Shown: positions 17,229-27,456 of the stretch, in pieces
Layout: every line of letters begins with the position of its first letter
Numbering within the stretch: position 1 is the first letter of the stretch
The notes under the pieces: model-generated
Told to the model about the DNA's origin: nothing
The model's database searches: none
The model's input: only the letters and a program-made list of their open reading frames with translations
Position numbers and translations under genes: made by a program
Assembly (NCBI RefSeq): GCF_026262575.1
Contig: NZ_JAPKFL010000022.1
Location: 28,893-92,892 of the forward strand
Origin: Streptomyces marinisediminis
Lineage (GTDB): Bacteria; Actinomycetota; Actinomycetes; Streptomycetales; Streptomycetaceae
DNA: 64,000 bases
Direction of reading: 5' to 3'

Positions 17229-17732
17229 GTGAACCTCACTTCCGAGCGCACGCACACCGTGGTGGACACCCCCATCGGCCCCCTCACCCTGGTGGCCGCG
17301 GACGGCGTCCTGTGCGGCCTGTACGTGCACGACCAACGCCACCGCCCACCCCAGGAGACCTTCGGCGTCCCCGACCCGGCCGGCTTCGCCGGGGCCCGGG
17401 AGCAGCTCGCCGAGTACTTCGCGGGGGAACGCACCGATTTCACCGTGCCGCTGGCGCTGTCCGGCACCCCGTTCCAGCGCACCGTCTGGGCGGCGCTGTG
17501 CGCCATCCCCTACGGCGAGACCGTCGGCTACGGGGAGCTGGCCGCCCGCCTCGGCCGCCCCCGGGCCGCCCGCGCGGTCGGGCTGGCCAACGGGCGCAAC
17601 CCGGTGTCGATCATCGTCCCGTGCCACCGCGTCGTCGGCGCGGGCGGCGCCCTCACCGGCTACGGCGGCGGCCTGGACCGCAAGCGCCTGCTGCTGGACC
17701 TCGAACGCCGCACGGCCGCCGCCCGCGCCTAG
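17229..17732 (+). CDS. ogt: Methylated-DNA-protein-cysteine methyltransferase (Ogt)
   Basis: 167 aa suicide repair protein that removes alkyl groups from O6-alkylguanine. The helix-turn-helix with TPFQRTVWAALCAIPYGETVGYGELA and the active site IIVPCHRVVGAGGALTGYGGG with acceptor C132 are intact. It lacks the Ada N-terminal regulatory domain. It stands alone between the transporter ATPase and the convergent DUF3180 gene. Confidence 0.96.
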   Translation: MNLTSERTHTVVDTPIGPLTLVAADGVLCGLYVHDQRHRPPQETFGVPDPAGFAGAREQLAEYFAGERTDFTVPLALSGTPFQRTVWAALCAIPYGETVGYGELAARLGRPRAARAVGLANGRNPVSIIVPCHRVVGAGGALTGYGGGLDRKRLLLDLERRTAAARA

Positions 17733-17801
17733 CGGCGCCCCGGCCCCGGCCCCCCTGGGGGCGTCCCACGTGGGGCGCCCCCAGGGCCGCCCCGCGCCGG
17801 G

Positions 17802-18290
17802 TCACCGCGCCGGGGACGGGGCGGCGGGGTCCTCGTCGTCCGGGAGGCGGCAGACGCGCTGGAGCCACAGGGCGACGGCGACGAGCGCCGCGGCGGCCAG
17901 GACGGACAGGCCCGCGTACAGGGCCTGCCCGCGCCGCGCGGAGACCAGGAAGAGGTCGGAGGTGACCAGGAACAGCCCCATCCCCCCGTACACGCCCGCC
18001 GCCAGCGCGCCGACGAGCGCGCTGGCCTGGCCGAACAGCACGGCCCTGGCCGCCATCATCGGCTCCACGCCCCGGGCGCCCGCACGCCGCTCGCGCTGCG
18101 CCCTCAGCCGTGCGCGCAGCGACAGGACGGTGGCGAGCAGCACGGCGGCGATGCCGGCCAGCACGACGGGCGCCAGCGCCGGGACGGCCGGCAGCGAGCC
18201 GAGCGCGTACCACAGCCGGGACCCGGCCCAGGCCAGCACCCCGGCGACCAGGAAGACGCCGAGGAGCACGCGGACGCGGAGCTGCCTCAC
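17802..18290 (-). CDS. DUF3180 membrane protein at the end of the folate operon
   Basis: 162 aa with four hydrophobic segments (LLGVFLVAGVLAWAGSRLW, LAPVVLAGIAAVLLATVLSL, ALVGALAAGVYGGMGLFLV, ALYAGLSVLAAAALVAVALWL) and a basic loop between the second and third. DUF3180 is typical of actinobacteria and usually follows folK. Function unknown. The GTG at 18290 overlaps the folK stop in GTGA. Confidence 0.88.
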   Translation of the reverse strand: MRQLRVRVLLGVFLVAGVLAWAGSRLWYALGSLPAVPALAPVVLAGIAAVLLATVLSLRARLRAQRERRAGARGVEPMMAARAVLFGQASALVGALAAGVYGGMGLFLVTSDLFLVSARRGQALYAGLSVLAAAALVAVALWLQRVCRLPDDEDPAAPSPAR

Positions 18291-18883
18291 TCCGGAAGGA
18301 CCAGTTCCAGGTCGGCGCGGACGGTGACGCCCTCGCCCGGCAGGTCCTCCAGCAGCTCCGCCACGGCGCCCACGCCCGGCACCTCGGCGGCCGGGTCGAC
18401 GTCGTGCCAGGGCACCAGGACGAAGGCGCGCTCGTGGGCGCGCGGGTGCGGCAGGGTCAGCCCGGGGTCGGTGGAGACCACGTCCTGGTAGGTGACGATG
18501 TCCACGTCGATGGTGCGCGGACCCCACTGCTCGCTGCGCTCCCGCTGGAACGCCTCCTCGATCGCGTGCCCGCGCTCCAGCAGGGAGGCCGGGGGCAGCG
18601 TGGTCTTGATCAGCACCACGGCGTTGAGGTAGGCGGGCTGCGAGTCCGGCTCCACCCCCCACGGCTGGGTCTCGTAGACGGGCGAGACGGCCTTCACCCG
18701 CACGCCCGGGGTGTCCTCCAGCGCGTCGACGGCGCCCTGCAGCGTCTCCAGGCGGTTGCCCAGGTTGCTGCCGAGCGAGATCACGGCGTGCCGCGGGTTG
18801 GCCAGCGTCGAGTCGGCGGCGTCCACCTGCCGGACCACGGAGGCCGGCACCGGCTGCACGGTCGGGTCACTGTTCGGCGTCAT
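18287..18883 (-). CDS. folK: 2-amino-4-hydroxy-6-hydroxymethyldihydropteridine pyrophosphokinase FolK
   Basis: 198 aa. Transfers pyrophosphate from ATP to 6-hydroxymethyldihydropterin, just before dihydropteroate synthase. Motifs: ISLGSNLGNRLETLQGAV, SPVYETQPWG, FLNAVV-like YLNAVVLIKT, and RTIDVDIVTYQD with LPHPRAHERAFVLVPW. An N-terminal extension of about 35 residues precedes the core. ATGA overlap with folB upstream and GTGA overlap with DUF3180 downstream. Confidence 0.95.
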   Translation of the reverse strand: MTPNSDPTVQPVPASVVRQVDAADSTLANPRHAVISLGSNLGNRLETLQGAVDALEDTPGVRVKAVSPVYETQPWGVEPDSQPAYLNAVVLIKTTLPPASLLERGHAIEEAFQRERSEQWGPRTIDVDIVTYQDVVSTDPGLTLPHPRAHERAFVLVPWHDVDPAAEVPGVGAVAELLEDLPGEGVTVRADLELVLPE

Positions 18884-19251
18884 GAGCGGCTCCGCTTGAT
18901 GGTGATGGTCACGTCGTCGAAGGGCACGGTGATCGGGGCGCCCGGCTTGTGGACGACCACCTCCACCTCGTGCACGGCCGCGTGGGTGAGGCACTGGTCG
19001 GCGATCCGCTGGGCGAGGGTCTCGATGAGGTCGACCGGCTCGCCCGTGACGATCGCGTGGACCTCCTCGGCGACGACGCCGTAGTGCACCGTCTTCGCCA
19101 GCTCGTCACCGGCCGCGGCGGCGCGCGTGTCCACGCCCATGTCCACGTCCACGACGAAGAGCTGCCCCTCGGCCCGCTCGTGCGGGAAGACCCCGTGCCG
19201 GCCGTGCGCCCGCAGGCCGCGCACGGCCACGCGGTCGAGGACACGGTCCAC
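18880..19251 (-). CDS. folB: Dihydroneopterin aldolase FolB
   Basis: 123 aa with a GTG start. Converts dihydroneopterin to 6-hydroxymethyldihydropterin and glycolaldehyde. Typical motifs are RVAVRGLRAHGRHGVFPHERAEGQLFVVDVDM, TVHYGVVAEEVHAIV and LIETLAQRIADQCL, with a late HKPGAPI. Translationally coupled to folK. It is separated from the upstream NTF2-like gene by 319 bp that contain a tandem repeat, so it may have its own promoter. Confidence 0.95.
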   Translation of the reverse strand: MDRVLDRVAVRGLRAHGRHGVFPHERAEGQLFVVDVDMGVDTRAAAAGDELAKTVHYGVVAEEVHAIVTGEPVDLIETLAQRIADQCLTHAAVHEVEVVVHKPGAPITVPFDDVTITIKRSRS

Positions 19252-19570
19252 GGTGCATCACGCCCCTTCCGGGTCGGTCGGCCCTGATCGGGAGGGCTTG
19301 GTCGGCCGGGGCTGGTCGGACCCCGGTGCTGGTGTGCCGGCCCCTGCCGCGCGTCACCGCGCGGGGGTGCCGCGTCGAATCTACCTGCGAGCGCCGACGG
19401 GCCGTGGCCGAGGGGCCGCATCCACGCCGGGCGCGCCCTGCGGTGGCGGGGCGCGCCTACCCCTCAGCGGTGCTCGTCACGCCGCTATTCCCGGTACGGC
19501 ACTCCCACGGGTGTTCCCGGTACGGCACTCCCACGGGTGACGGGCGTCCCGGCGCCGCGGGCGGGGCCGC
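19252..19570. other. Spacer between the NTF2-like gene and folB, holding a tandem repeat
   Basis: 319 bp inside an otherwise tightly packed folate block. No gene is visible. Apart from the 26-bp tandem repeat at 19488-19539, nothing recognisable is seen. Confidence 0.6.
19488..19539. repeat. Perfect 26-bp tandem duplication
   Basis: Two adjacent identical 26-bp units, 19488-19513 and 19514-19539, each starting TTCCCGGTACGGCACTCC. They lie 31 bp beyond the NTF2-like stop and 237 bp ahead of folB. Confidence 0.95.
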
Positions 19571-20053
19571 TCAGCCCCCGGCCCCCGGCTCCTCCGGCGG
19601 CCCCTCCTCGGCGTCCTCGTCCACCATGACCGGCGAGCCGTGGTGGGCCCACACGCGCCAGGCGCCGTCGACGTCCCGGCGGAACACGTTCGTGGCCACC
19701 ACCAGGCCGCCGACCAACGGTCCGGCCGAGCCGTCCGCCTCCGCCGGGCCGCCGCTGAGGATGTTCTCGGTACAGGTCACCAGCGCGGTGTCCCCGATGA
19801 CGGAGGTCTCGACGTCGGTGAGGAAGAACTGCACGTACTCGGTGTTCGCCATGATCAGCGCGTACGAGCGCAGCACCTCGCCGCGCCCGCGCAGCACCGG
19901 CCACCCCGGGTGGACGACGCTCACGTCACCGTCCAGCCACTGTCCGGCCAGCGCCTCGTAGTCGCCGCTCTCCAGCGCGTCGTAGAAGGCCGTGTTCGCC
20001 GCCTCGACGGCCTCGGCCTCGGCCTCCGGTCCCCGGGGCCCGGTGCCGCTCAC
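19571..20053 (-). CDS. NTF2-like/SnoaL family protein in the folate block
   Basis: 160 aa with a GTG start overlapping the folP stop by 4 bp. Cone-shaped NTF2 fold inferred from AANTAFYDALESGDYEALAGQWLDGDVSVVHPGWPVLRGRGEVLRSYALIM and FRRDVDGAWRVWAHHGSPV. This fold hosts enzymes and small-ligand binders; no catalytic residues can be assigned. Its tight coupling to folP suggests a role connected with pterin metabolism, but that is inference. The acidic C-terminus (DEDAEEGPPEEPGAGG) looks disordered. Confidence 0.85.
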   Translation of the reverse strand: MSGTGPRGPEAEAEAVEAANTAFYDALESGDYEALAGQWLDGDVSVVHPGWPVLRGRGEVLRSYALIMANTEYVQFFLTDVETSVIGDTALVTCTENILSGGPAEADGSAGPLVGGLVVATNVFRRDVDGAWRVWAHHGSPVMVDEDAEEGPPEEPGAGG

Positions 20054-20916
20054 CGGCCGGCCCGCTCGACGGCACGGACCAGCCGGACGGCGTCGGCGCT
20101 GGCCCGCACCTCGTGCACCCGCACGGCCCAGGCGCCGTCCCGGGCGGCGAGGGCGGAGACGGCGGCCGTGGCGGCGTCCCGCTCCCGGGCCGGTGGCGGC
20201 GCCGCCTGCGGACCGGCGGCCAGTACGCGTCCCAGGAACCGCTTGCGGGAGGCGGCGACCAGCAGCGGCCGGTTCAGCGCGGCACCCAGCTCGCGCAGCG
20301 CGGCGACCAGGGCGAGGTCGTGCTCGGCCTGTTTGGCGAAGCCCAGGCCCGGGTCGACGACGACGCGCTCGGCCGCGATGCCGTCGGCCACCGCCGCCTC
20401 CAGCGAGGCGCGCAGCTCGTCGACGACCTCGCGGACCACGTCGGTGTAGACGGCGCGCGCGTTCATGTCGGCGGACTGGCCGCGCCAGTGCATCACCACG
20501 AACGGCACCCCGGCGTCCGCGACGGCCGGGACCATGCGCGGGTCCGCGCGCCCGCCGCTGACGTCGTTGACCAGCCGGGCGCCCGCGGCGACCGCCTGCT
20601 CGGCGACGGAGGCCCGCATGGTGTCCACGGAGACGAGCACGCCCTCGCTGGCCAGCCCCCGCACCACCGGGACGACGCGGCGCAGCTCCTCCGCCTCGTC
20701 CACGCGCTGCGCGCCGGGGCGGGTGGACTCACCGCCGACGTCGACGAGGTCGGCGCCCTCGGCGACCAGGGCCAGCCCGCGCTTGACGGCGGCTCCGGTG
20801 TCGAAGAAGCGGCCGCCGTCGGAGAAGGAGTCCGGCGTGACGTTGACCACGCCCATCACCGCGCAGCGCCCCCACGCGGGCAACCCGGCGACCGTTGGCA
20901 AGGGCTCAGCGTTCAT
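20050..20916 (-). CDS. folP: Dihydropteroate synthase FolP
   Basis: 288 aa TIM barrel joining para-aminobenzoate and hydroxymethyldihydropterin pyrophosphate; the sulfonamide target. Motifs: GVVNVTPDSFSDGG (pterin pyrophosphate loop), DVGGESTRPGAQ, SVDTMRASVA, LVNDVSGG, VVDPGLGFAKQ and ASRKRFLG. It starts at the ATG at 20916 and is coupled to the NTF2-like gene downstream. folE lies 191 bp upstream on the same strand. Confidence 0.96.
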   Translation of the reverse strand: MNAEPLPTVAGLPAWGRCAVMGVVNVTPDSFSDGGRFFDTGAAVKRGLALVAEGADLVDVGGESTRPGAQRVDEAEELRRVVPVVRGLASEGVLVSVDTMRASVAEQAVAAGARLVNDVSGGRADPRMVPAVADAGVPFVVMHWRGQSADMNARAVYTDVVREVVDELRASLEAAVADGIAAERVVVDPGLGFAKQAEHDLALVAALRELGAALNRPLLVAASRKRFLGRVLAAGPQAAPPPARERDAATAAVSALAARDGAWAVRVHEVRASADAVRLVRAVERAGR

Positions 20917-21107
20917 GCCCCCAGCCTAGAGGTGCCGCCCGTCCGTCCCGCCCCGGTCTCGCCGCCCCCTCACCGAGCGGAGCCGACGGCCGTGCCACCG
21001 CCCGAGCGCGGCCGAAGGCGGACCTCGTCGACGGCGGCGCGGCCGCCGGCGCCCGCCGCGCCGCCCGCGCCCCGCACGCGGGCCCACGGCGGCCGGGCCA
21101 CGGCCCG

Positions 21108-21713
21108 TCAGCGCGCCATGATCAGGCTCATCGCCTCCGAGCGGGTGGCCGCGTCGCGGAGCTGGCCGCGCACCGCCGAGGTGAGCGTCTTGGCGCCGGG
21201 CTTGCGCACCCCGCGCATCGTCATGCACATGTGCTCGCACTCGATGACGACGACCACGCCGCGCGGCTCCAGGATGCGCATCATCGAGTCCGCGATCTGC
21301 GTCGTCAGCCGCTCCTGCACCTGCGGGCGGCGGGCGTACACGTCCACCAGCCGGGCCAGCTTGGACAGGCCGGTGATCTTGCCCTCCGTGGAGGGGATGT
21401 AGCCGATGTGCGCGAAGCCGACGAAGGGCACCAGGTGGTGCTCGCAGGTGCTGAGCACCTCGATGTCGCGCACCAGCACCAGCTCGTCGTGGCCCAGGTC
21501 GAACGTGGTGGTCAGCACGTCCTCCGGGCGTTGCCGCAGGCCGGCGAATATCTCCCGGTAGGCCCGCGCGACCCGGGCCGGGGTCTCGCGCAGGCCCTCG
21601 CGGTCCGGGTTCTCCCCGATGGCGATGAGCAGCTCGCGCACGGCGCTCTCGGCCCGCTTGTCGTCGAACTCGCCGATCTCGCCCTCACCGGCCAGATTCA
21701 CCGGATCGATCAT
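21108..21713 (-). CDS. folE: GTP cyclohydrolase I FolE
   Basis: 201 aa. Converts GTP to dihydroneopterin triphosphate, the first step of folate synthesis. Zinc ligands are in STCEHHLVPF and HMCMTMRGV; other motifs are GLSKLARLVDVYARRPQVQERLT and the C-terminal MSLIMAR. The ATG at 21713 has GAGGA about 7 bases upstream; an upstream TTG in frame is less likely. It sits directly downstream of ftsH on the same strand (108 bp). Confidence 0.96.
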   Translation of the reverse strand: MIDPVNLAGEGEIGEFDDKRAESAVRELLIAIGENPDREGLRETPARVARAYREIFAGLRQRPEDVLTTTFDLGHDELVLVRDIEVLSTCEHHLVPFVGFAHIGYIPSTEGKITGLSKLARLVDVYARRPQVQERLTTQIADSMMRILEPRGVVVVIECEHMCMTMRGVRKPGAKTLTSAVRGQLRDAATRSEAMSLIMAR

Positions 21714-21821
21714 GGGTGTCCTCGTTTTCGTCAAAGGTCCGCGCGCACGACTCGCGCCCCACAGGTGAGAACCCGAGGGGCGCGGTGCGCATTCCGGCCG
21801 CTGCGGCCGGGACGGTTCCGG

Positions 21822-23831
<2,010 letters not shown>

Positions 23832-24005
23832 CCATACGAGGCGGTGACGCCCCGTCCCTCCTGCCATCGTGAGTGGAAAAGACCGTCCCTCGGACGGTAC
23901 CCCAGCATGGTCCCCCGGCGCTCGCGGGCGTGAGGGGCGGGGCCGCCCTCCCCCGCTCCAACGGTGGGCGGCGGCGCCGTGTTCCCGAGGCCGGTGCCGA
24001 TGCGC

Positions 24006-24560
24006 TCAGCCGCCGTAGACGTGCGGGGCCAGCGTGCCGACGAACGGCAGGTTGCGGTACTTCTCGGCGTAGTCGAGCCCGTAGCCGACGACGAACTCGT
24101 TGGGGATGTCGAAGCCCACCCAGGCGACGTCGATGTCCACCTTGGCCGCCTCGGGCTTGCGCAGCAGCGTGCACACCCTCAGCGACGCCGGCTCGCGCGA
24201 GCCCAGGTTGGACAGCAGCCAGGAGAGCGTCAGCCCGGAGTCGATGATGTCCTCGACGATCAGGACGTCGCGCCCCTTGATGTCGGTGTCGAGGTCCTTG
24301 AGGATGCGCACCACGCCCGAGGACTGGGTCCCGGCGCCGTAGGAGGACACCGCCATCCAGTCCATCGTCACCGGGGTGCGCAGGGCCCGGGCCAGGTCGG
24401 CCATCACCATGACGGCGCCCTTGAGGACGCCGACGATGAGCAGGTCCCTGCCCGCGTACTCCGCGTCGATGCGCTCGGCCAGCTCGGCCAGCTTCGCGTC
24501 GATCTCTTCCTTGGTGATGAGCACCGACTCCAGGTCGGCGCCCATGTCCTTGTCGTCCAC
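24006..24560 (-). CDS. hpt: Hypoxanthine phosphoribosyltransferase
   Basis: 184 aa. Salvages hypoxanthine (and guanine) to IMP or GMP using PRPP. PRPP-binding motif VLIVEDIIDSGLTLSWLL, flexible-loop region SSYGAGTQSSG, and VVGYGLDYAEKYRNLPFVG near the C-terminus. The GTG start at 24560 is taken; an in-frame ATG five codons in (MGADLESV) is an alternative. It is 21 bp downstream of tilS and on the same strand, upstream of ftsH, the order conserved in many bacteria (tilS-hpt-ftsH). Confidence 0.95.
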   Translation of the reverse strand: MDDKDMGADLESVLITKEEIDAKLAELAERIDAEYAGRDLLIVGVLKGAVMVMADLARALRTPVTMDWMAVSSYGAGTQSSGVVRILKDLDTDIKGRDVLIVEDIIDSGLTLSWLLSNLGSREPASLRVCTLLRKPEAAKVDIDVAWVGFDIPNEFVVGYGLDYAEKYRNLPFVGTLAPHVYGG

Positions 24561-24581
24561 CCTGCTGCTCTCGCTCGTCGC

Positions 24582-25745
24582 TCAGCTCTCGCTCCGCCGG
24601 AGGACCAGTGTGCCACCCTGCCGCAGCGCCTCGACGCGCCCGGGCAGGTTCAGCGCCCGCTGGCCGCGCCAGGCGGTCAGCAGCCGGTCGGCCTCCTCGA
24701 TGTGCCGGGCGAACAGCGACCCGGCCGGGGCGCCCGCCGCGATGGCCGCCCGGCGCAGCACCCGGCGGCGCACCGCGGGCGGCAGGGCGTGCAGCGGCGC
24801 GACCTCCAGGGCGACGGCGCCCGGGGGCCCGGCGGCGGGCGCGCGGCGGACGGCGCGCTCGGCGTCCGCGGCCCAGGCGTCCAGGGCGTCGGCGTCGTCA
24901 CGGGAGAGCCGCGCGGTGCGGGCCAGGGCCTCGGTGACGCCCTTGCCGAGCGCCTTCTCCAGCGTGGGCATGGCCTCGTGCCGCACCCGGGAGCGGGTGA
25001 AGGCGGGGTCGGTGTTGTGCGGGTCGTCCCACACCGGCAGCGACTGCGCCAGGCACGCGGTGCGCGTCGTCTGCCGGTCGACGGCCAGGAACGGGCGGCG
25101 GTAGCGGCGCTCGGTGCCGGGCGCGCCGGTGAGCGAGCCGGAGACGCCTGCCATCCCGGCCAGCGAGCGGGTGCCGGAGCCGCGGGCGAGGCCGAGGAGC
25201 ACCGTCTCGGCCTGGTCGTCGCGGGTGTGGCCGAGCAGCACGGCGGCGGCTCCGGTGCGCTCGGCGGCGGCGTCCAGCGCCGCGTAGCGGGCGTCGCGGG
25301 CGGCGGCCTCCGGGCCGGCGCCGGGGCCCACGGTGACGGACACCGCCTCGACGGGCGCGAGGCCGAGGGCGCTCAGCCGCTCGGCGACCTCGTGGGCGCG
25401 GGCGGCGGAGCCGTCCTGGAGGCCGTGGTCGACGGTGACGGCGCCGGCGCGGACGCCGAGCTTGGGCGCCTCGAAGGCCAGGGCGGAGGCGAGCGCCATG
25501 GAGTCGGCGCCGCCGGAGCACGCCACGAGCACGAGCGGCCCGTCCGGCTCGGCGGCGGTGGCGGCCCGGGCGGCGGCCGTGGCGGTCGGCGCGGCGGCGG
25601 TCGGCGCGGTGGTGACCGGCGCGGCGGCGGCCGTGGCGGCCGGAACCGGGGCGGCGGTGGTGCGGGGCGACGTCTCGGTGAGCACGTCGGCGAGGGTGCG
25701 GCGAACCGCCAGGCGTATCGCGGCGACCGCGGGATGAGGACCCAT
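24582..25745 (-). CDS. tilS: tRNA(Ile)-lysidine synthase TilS
   Basis: 387 aa. Converts the wobble cytidine of the CAU-anticodon tRNA-Ile to lysidine using ATP. PP-loop motif SGGADS at 77-82, then HGLQDGSAARA, LLGHTRDDQAETVLLGLARGSG, and a C-terminal TilS substrate-binding domain. Between the first helix (1-26) and the PP-loop strand there is a roughly 40-residue Ala/Thr/Pro linker (TTAAPVPAATAAAAPVTTAP and onwards) that is unusual in length. It is the first gene of tilS-hpt-ftsH-folE as read on the minus strand. Confidence 0.93.
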   Translation of the reverse strand: MGPHPAVAAIRLAVRRTLADVLTETSPRTTAAPVPAATAAAAPVTTAPTAAAPTATAAARAATAAEPDGPLVLVACSGGADSMALASALAFEAPKLGVRAGAVTVDHGLQDGSAARAHEVAERLSALGLAPVEAVSVTVGPGAGPEAAARDARYAALDAAAERTGAAAVLLGHTRDDQAETVLLGLARGSGTRSLAGMAGVSGSLTGAPGTERRYRRPFLAVDRQTTRTACLAQSLPVWDDPHNTDPAFTRSRVRHEAMPTLEKALGKGVTEALARTARLSRDDADALDAWAADAERAVRRAPAAGPPGAVALEVAPLHALPPAVRRRVLRRAAIAAGAPAGSLFARHIEEADRLLTAWRGQRALNLPGRVEALRQGGTLVLRRSES

Positions 25746-26104
25746 GTCCGTTCACTTCCTCGAATGCTGCTGGGGGGTGGGGCGCGGGACGCCGGGGCGG
25801 CCACCGGGGCCGCCGGAGCGCCGACGCCGTCCGCCCGCCGCCCCGACCGTCACGCTGGGTGGGTCGATGGTGACAGAGCAGGACGATGGCTTTGAGCATC
25901 GCACGCGGCCACACCCGGCAACGGTCCCTCGGACGGGTGATTTCGGCGCCCGGCGGCATCCGGCCGACCGGGTTACGGCGTCCTGGCTGCGGCGCCCTGG
26001 CTGCGGCGCCCTCCCTGCCCTGGCTACGGCGCCCTCCCTGCGGCCTCCGCCCACGCCCGCCCCCGCGGGCGGCCCGGTGGAGGGCCGCCCGCCCCGGCGC
26101 GCCC
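25746..26104. other. Intergenic region with imperfect CTGGCTGCGGCGCC repeats
   Basis: 359 bp upstream of tilS. At about 25983-26046 the unit CTGGCT(G/A)CGGCGCC occurs three times, two copies followed by CTCCCTGC. No gene is visible. The part nearest tilS probably holds its promoter, not identified. Confidence 0.6.
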
Positions 26105-27253
26105 CTACGACGCGGCCGGGCGGTGCACCCGCGCCACCCACCCGGCGGGGTCGGCGATCTCCGCCTTCGTCGGCAGCGTGTTGGGCGAGGTCCACACCCG
26201 GTTGAAGCCGTCCATGCCGACCTCGTCCACGACGGCCCGCACGAACCGCGCCCCGTCGCGGTACTGGCGCAGCTTGGCGTCCAGCCCCAGCAGCCGGCGC
26301 AGCACCTGGTCGAGCCGGCCGGCCCCGGCCTGGCGGCGCTTTTGGAACTTCTCCCGGATCTCGCCCACCGAGGGCACGACCTCCGGGCCGACCCCGTCCA
26401 TCACCACGTCGGCGTGGCCCTCCAGCAAGGACATGACGGCGGTCAGCCGCTCCAGCACCTCGCGCTGCCCCGGCGTCTGCACCAGGTCGACCAGGCTGCG
26501 CCCGCCCCCGTCGCCCCGGTCCGCCGCGTCCTGCGCGCCGTCCGGGCGGTTGCCGGTGAACGCCTGCGCGGCCTCGCGCAGCCGCTCCAGCAGCGTCGAG
26601 GGGTCGACGTCGGTCTCCGCGAGGAAGGCGTGGACCTCGCCCTCCAGGTGGTCGCGCAGCCAGGGCACGGCCGTGAACTGGGTGCGGTGGGTCTCTTCGT
26701 GGAGGCTCACCCACAGGCGGAAGTCGTGCGGGTCCACCTCCAGCTCGCGCTCGACGTGCACGATGTTGGGCGCCACCAGCAGCAGGCGGCCACCCTCCGT
26801 GCCGGGCAGGTCCCGGCTGGGCGGGGCGAACGTCTCGTACTGGCCGAGGACGCGCGAGGCCATGAAGGACAGCAGCATGCCCACCTCGACGCCGGCGAGC
26901 TTGCCGCCCACGGCGCCGAGCACCGCGCCGCCGGGGGCGGCGCCGCGCCGCTCGCGCACCTTCTCCAGCAGCGGGGACAAAAGCTGGCGGAACCCGGCCA
27001 CGTTCGCCTTGATCCAGCCGGGCCGGTCGACGACGAGGACGGGGGTGTCCGCCGCCGCGTCCGGCGGGGTGAGCCCGGTGTAGGAGCGCACGTGCTCCTC
27101 GGCGGCCAGCGCGTGGCGCCGCAGCTCGGCGACGATGGCGCGCGCCTCGTCCCGGCTCACCTCCGGGCCCGGCCGTACCAGGCGGGTCGCGGTCGCGACC
27201 GCGAGGTTCCAGTCGACCATGCTGTCGTGGCTGCCAAGGCTGAGCGGGCTCAC
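26105..27253 (-). CDS. Zinc-dependent metalloprotease, DUF2342/F420-associated type
   Basis: 382 aa with a GTG start. Matches the actinobacterial family of zincin-like proteins sometimes called coenzyme F420 biosynthesis-associated. Zinc motif HEETH in LWVSLHEETHRTQF, with the downstream EGHADVVMDG providing a likely third ligand region. No signal peptide, so it is cytoplasmic. Typical neighbours in actinobacteria are tilS and the DD-carboxypeptidase, as here. Actual substrates are unknown. No strong ribosome site is visible before the GTG; a start a few codons later at the ATG of MVDWN is possible. Confidence 0.87.
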   Translation of the reverse strand: MSPLSLGSHDSMVDWNLAVATATRLVRPGPEVSRDEARAIVAELRRHALAAEEHVRSYTGLTPPDAAADTPVLVVDRPGWIKANVAGFRQLLSPLLEKVRERRGAAPGGAVLGAVGGKLAGVEVGMLLSFMASRVLGQYETFAPPSRDLPGTEGGRLLLVAPNIVHVERELEVDPHDFRLWVSLHEETHRTQFTAVPWLRDHLEGEVHAFLAETDVDPSTLLERLREAAQAFTGNRPDGAQDAADRGDGGGRSLVDLVQTPGQREVLERLTAVMSLLEGHADVVMDGVGPEVVPSVGEIREKFQKRRQAGAGRLDQVLRRLLGLDAKLRQYRDGARFVRAVVDEVGMDGFNRVWTSPNTLPTKAEIADPAGWVARVHRPAAS

Positions 27254-27456
27254 AGGCTCTCCACCGTTCGAACGCCGGGGCTGGTCATGCCTTCACCGTA
27301 CGGCGTCCCCGGTGACGGGCACAGTCCGCTGGGCGTACGCCGGGCGCGCGCCCCCGCGTCACGGCGGCGCGCGGCACGGCCCCACGACGGCCCCGGCACG
27401 GTCCGCCGCGCCGTGGCCCCGGTGCGGCGCGCGGCCCGGCGCGCGCCCGCGCGGGG

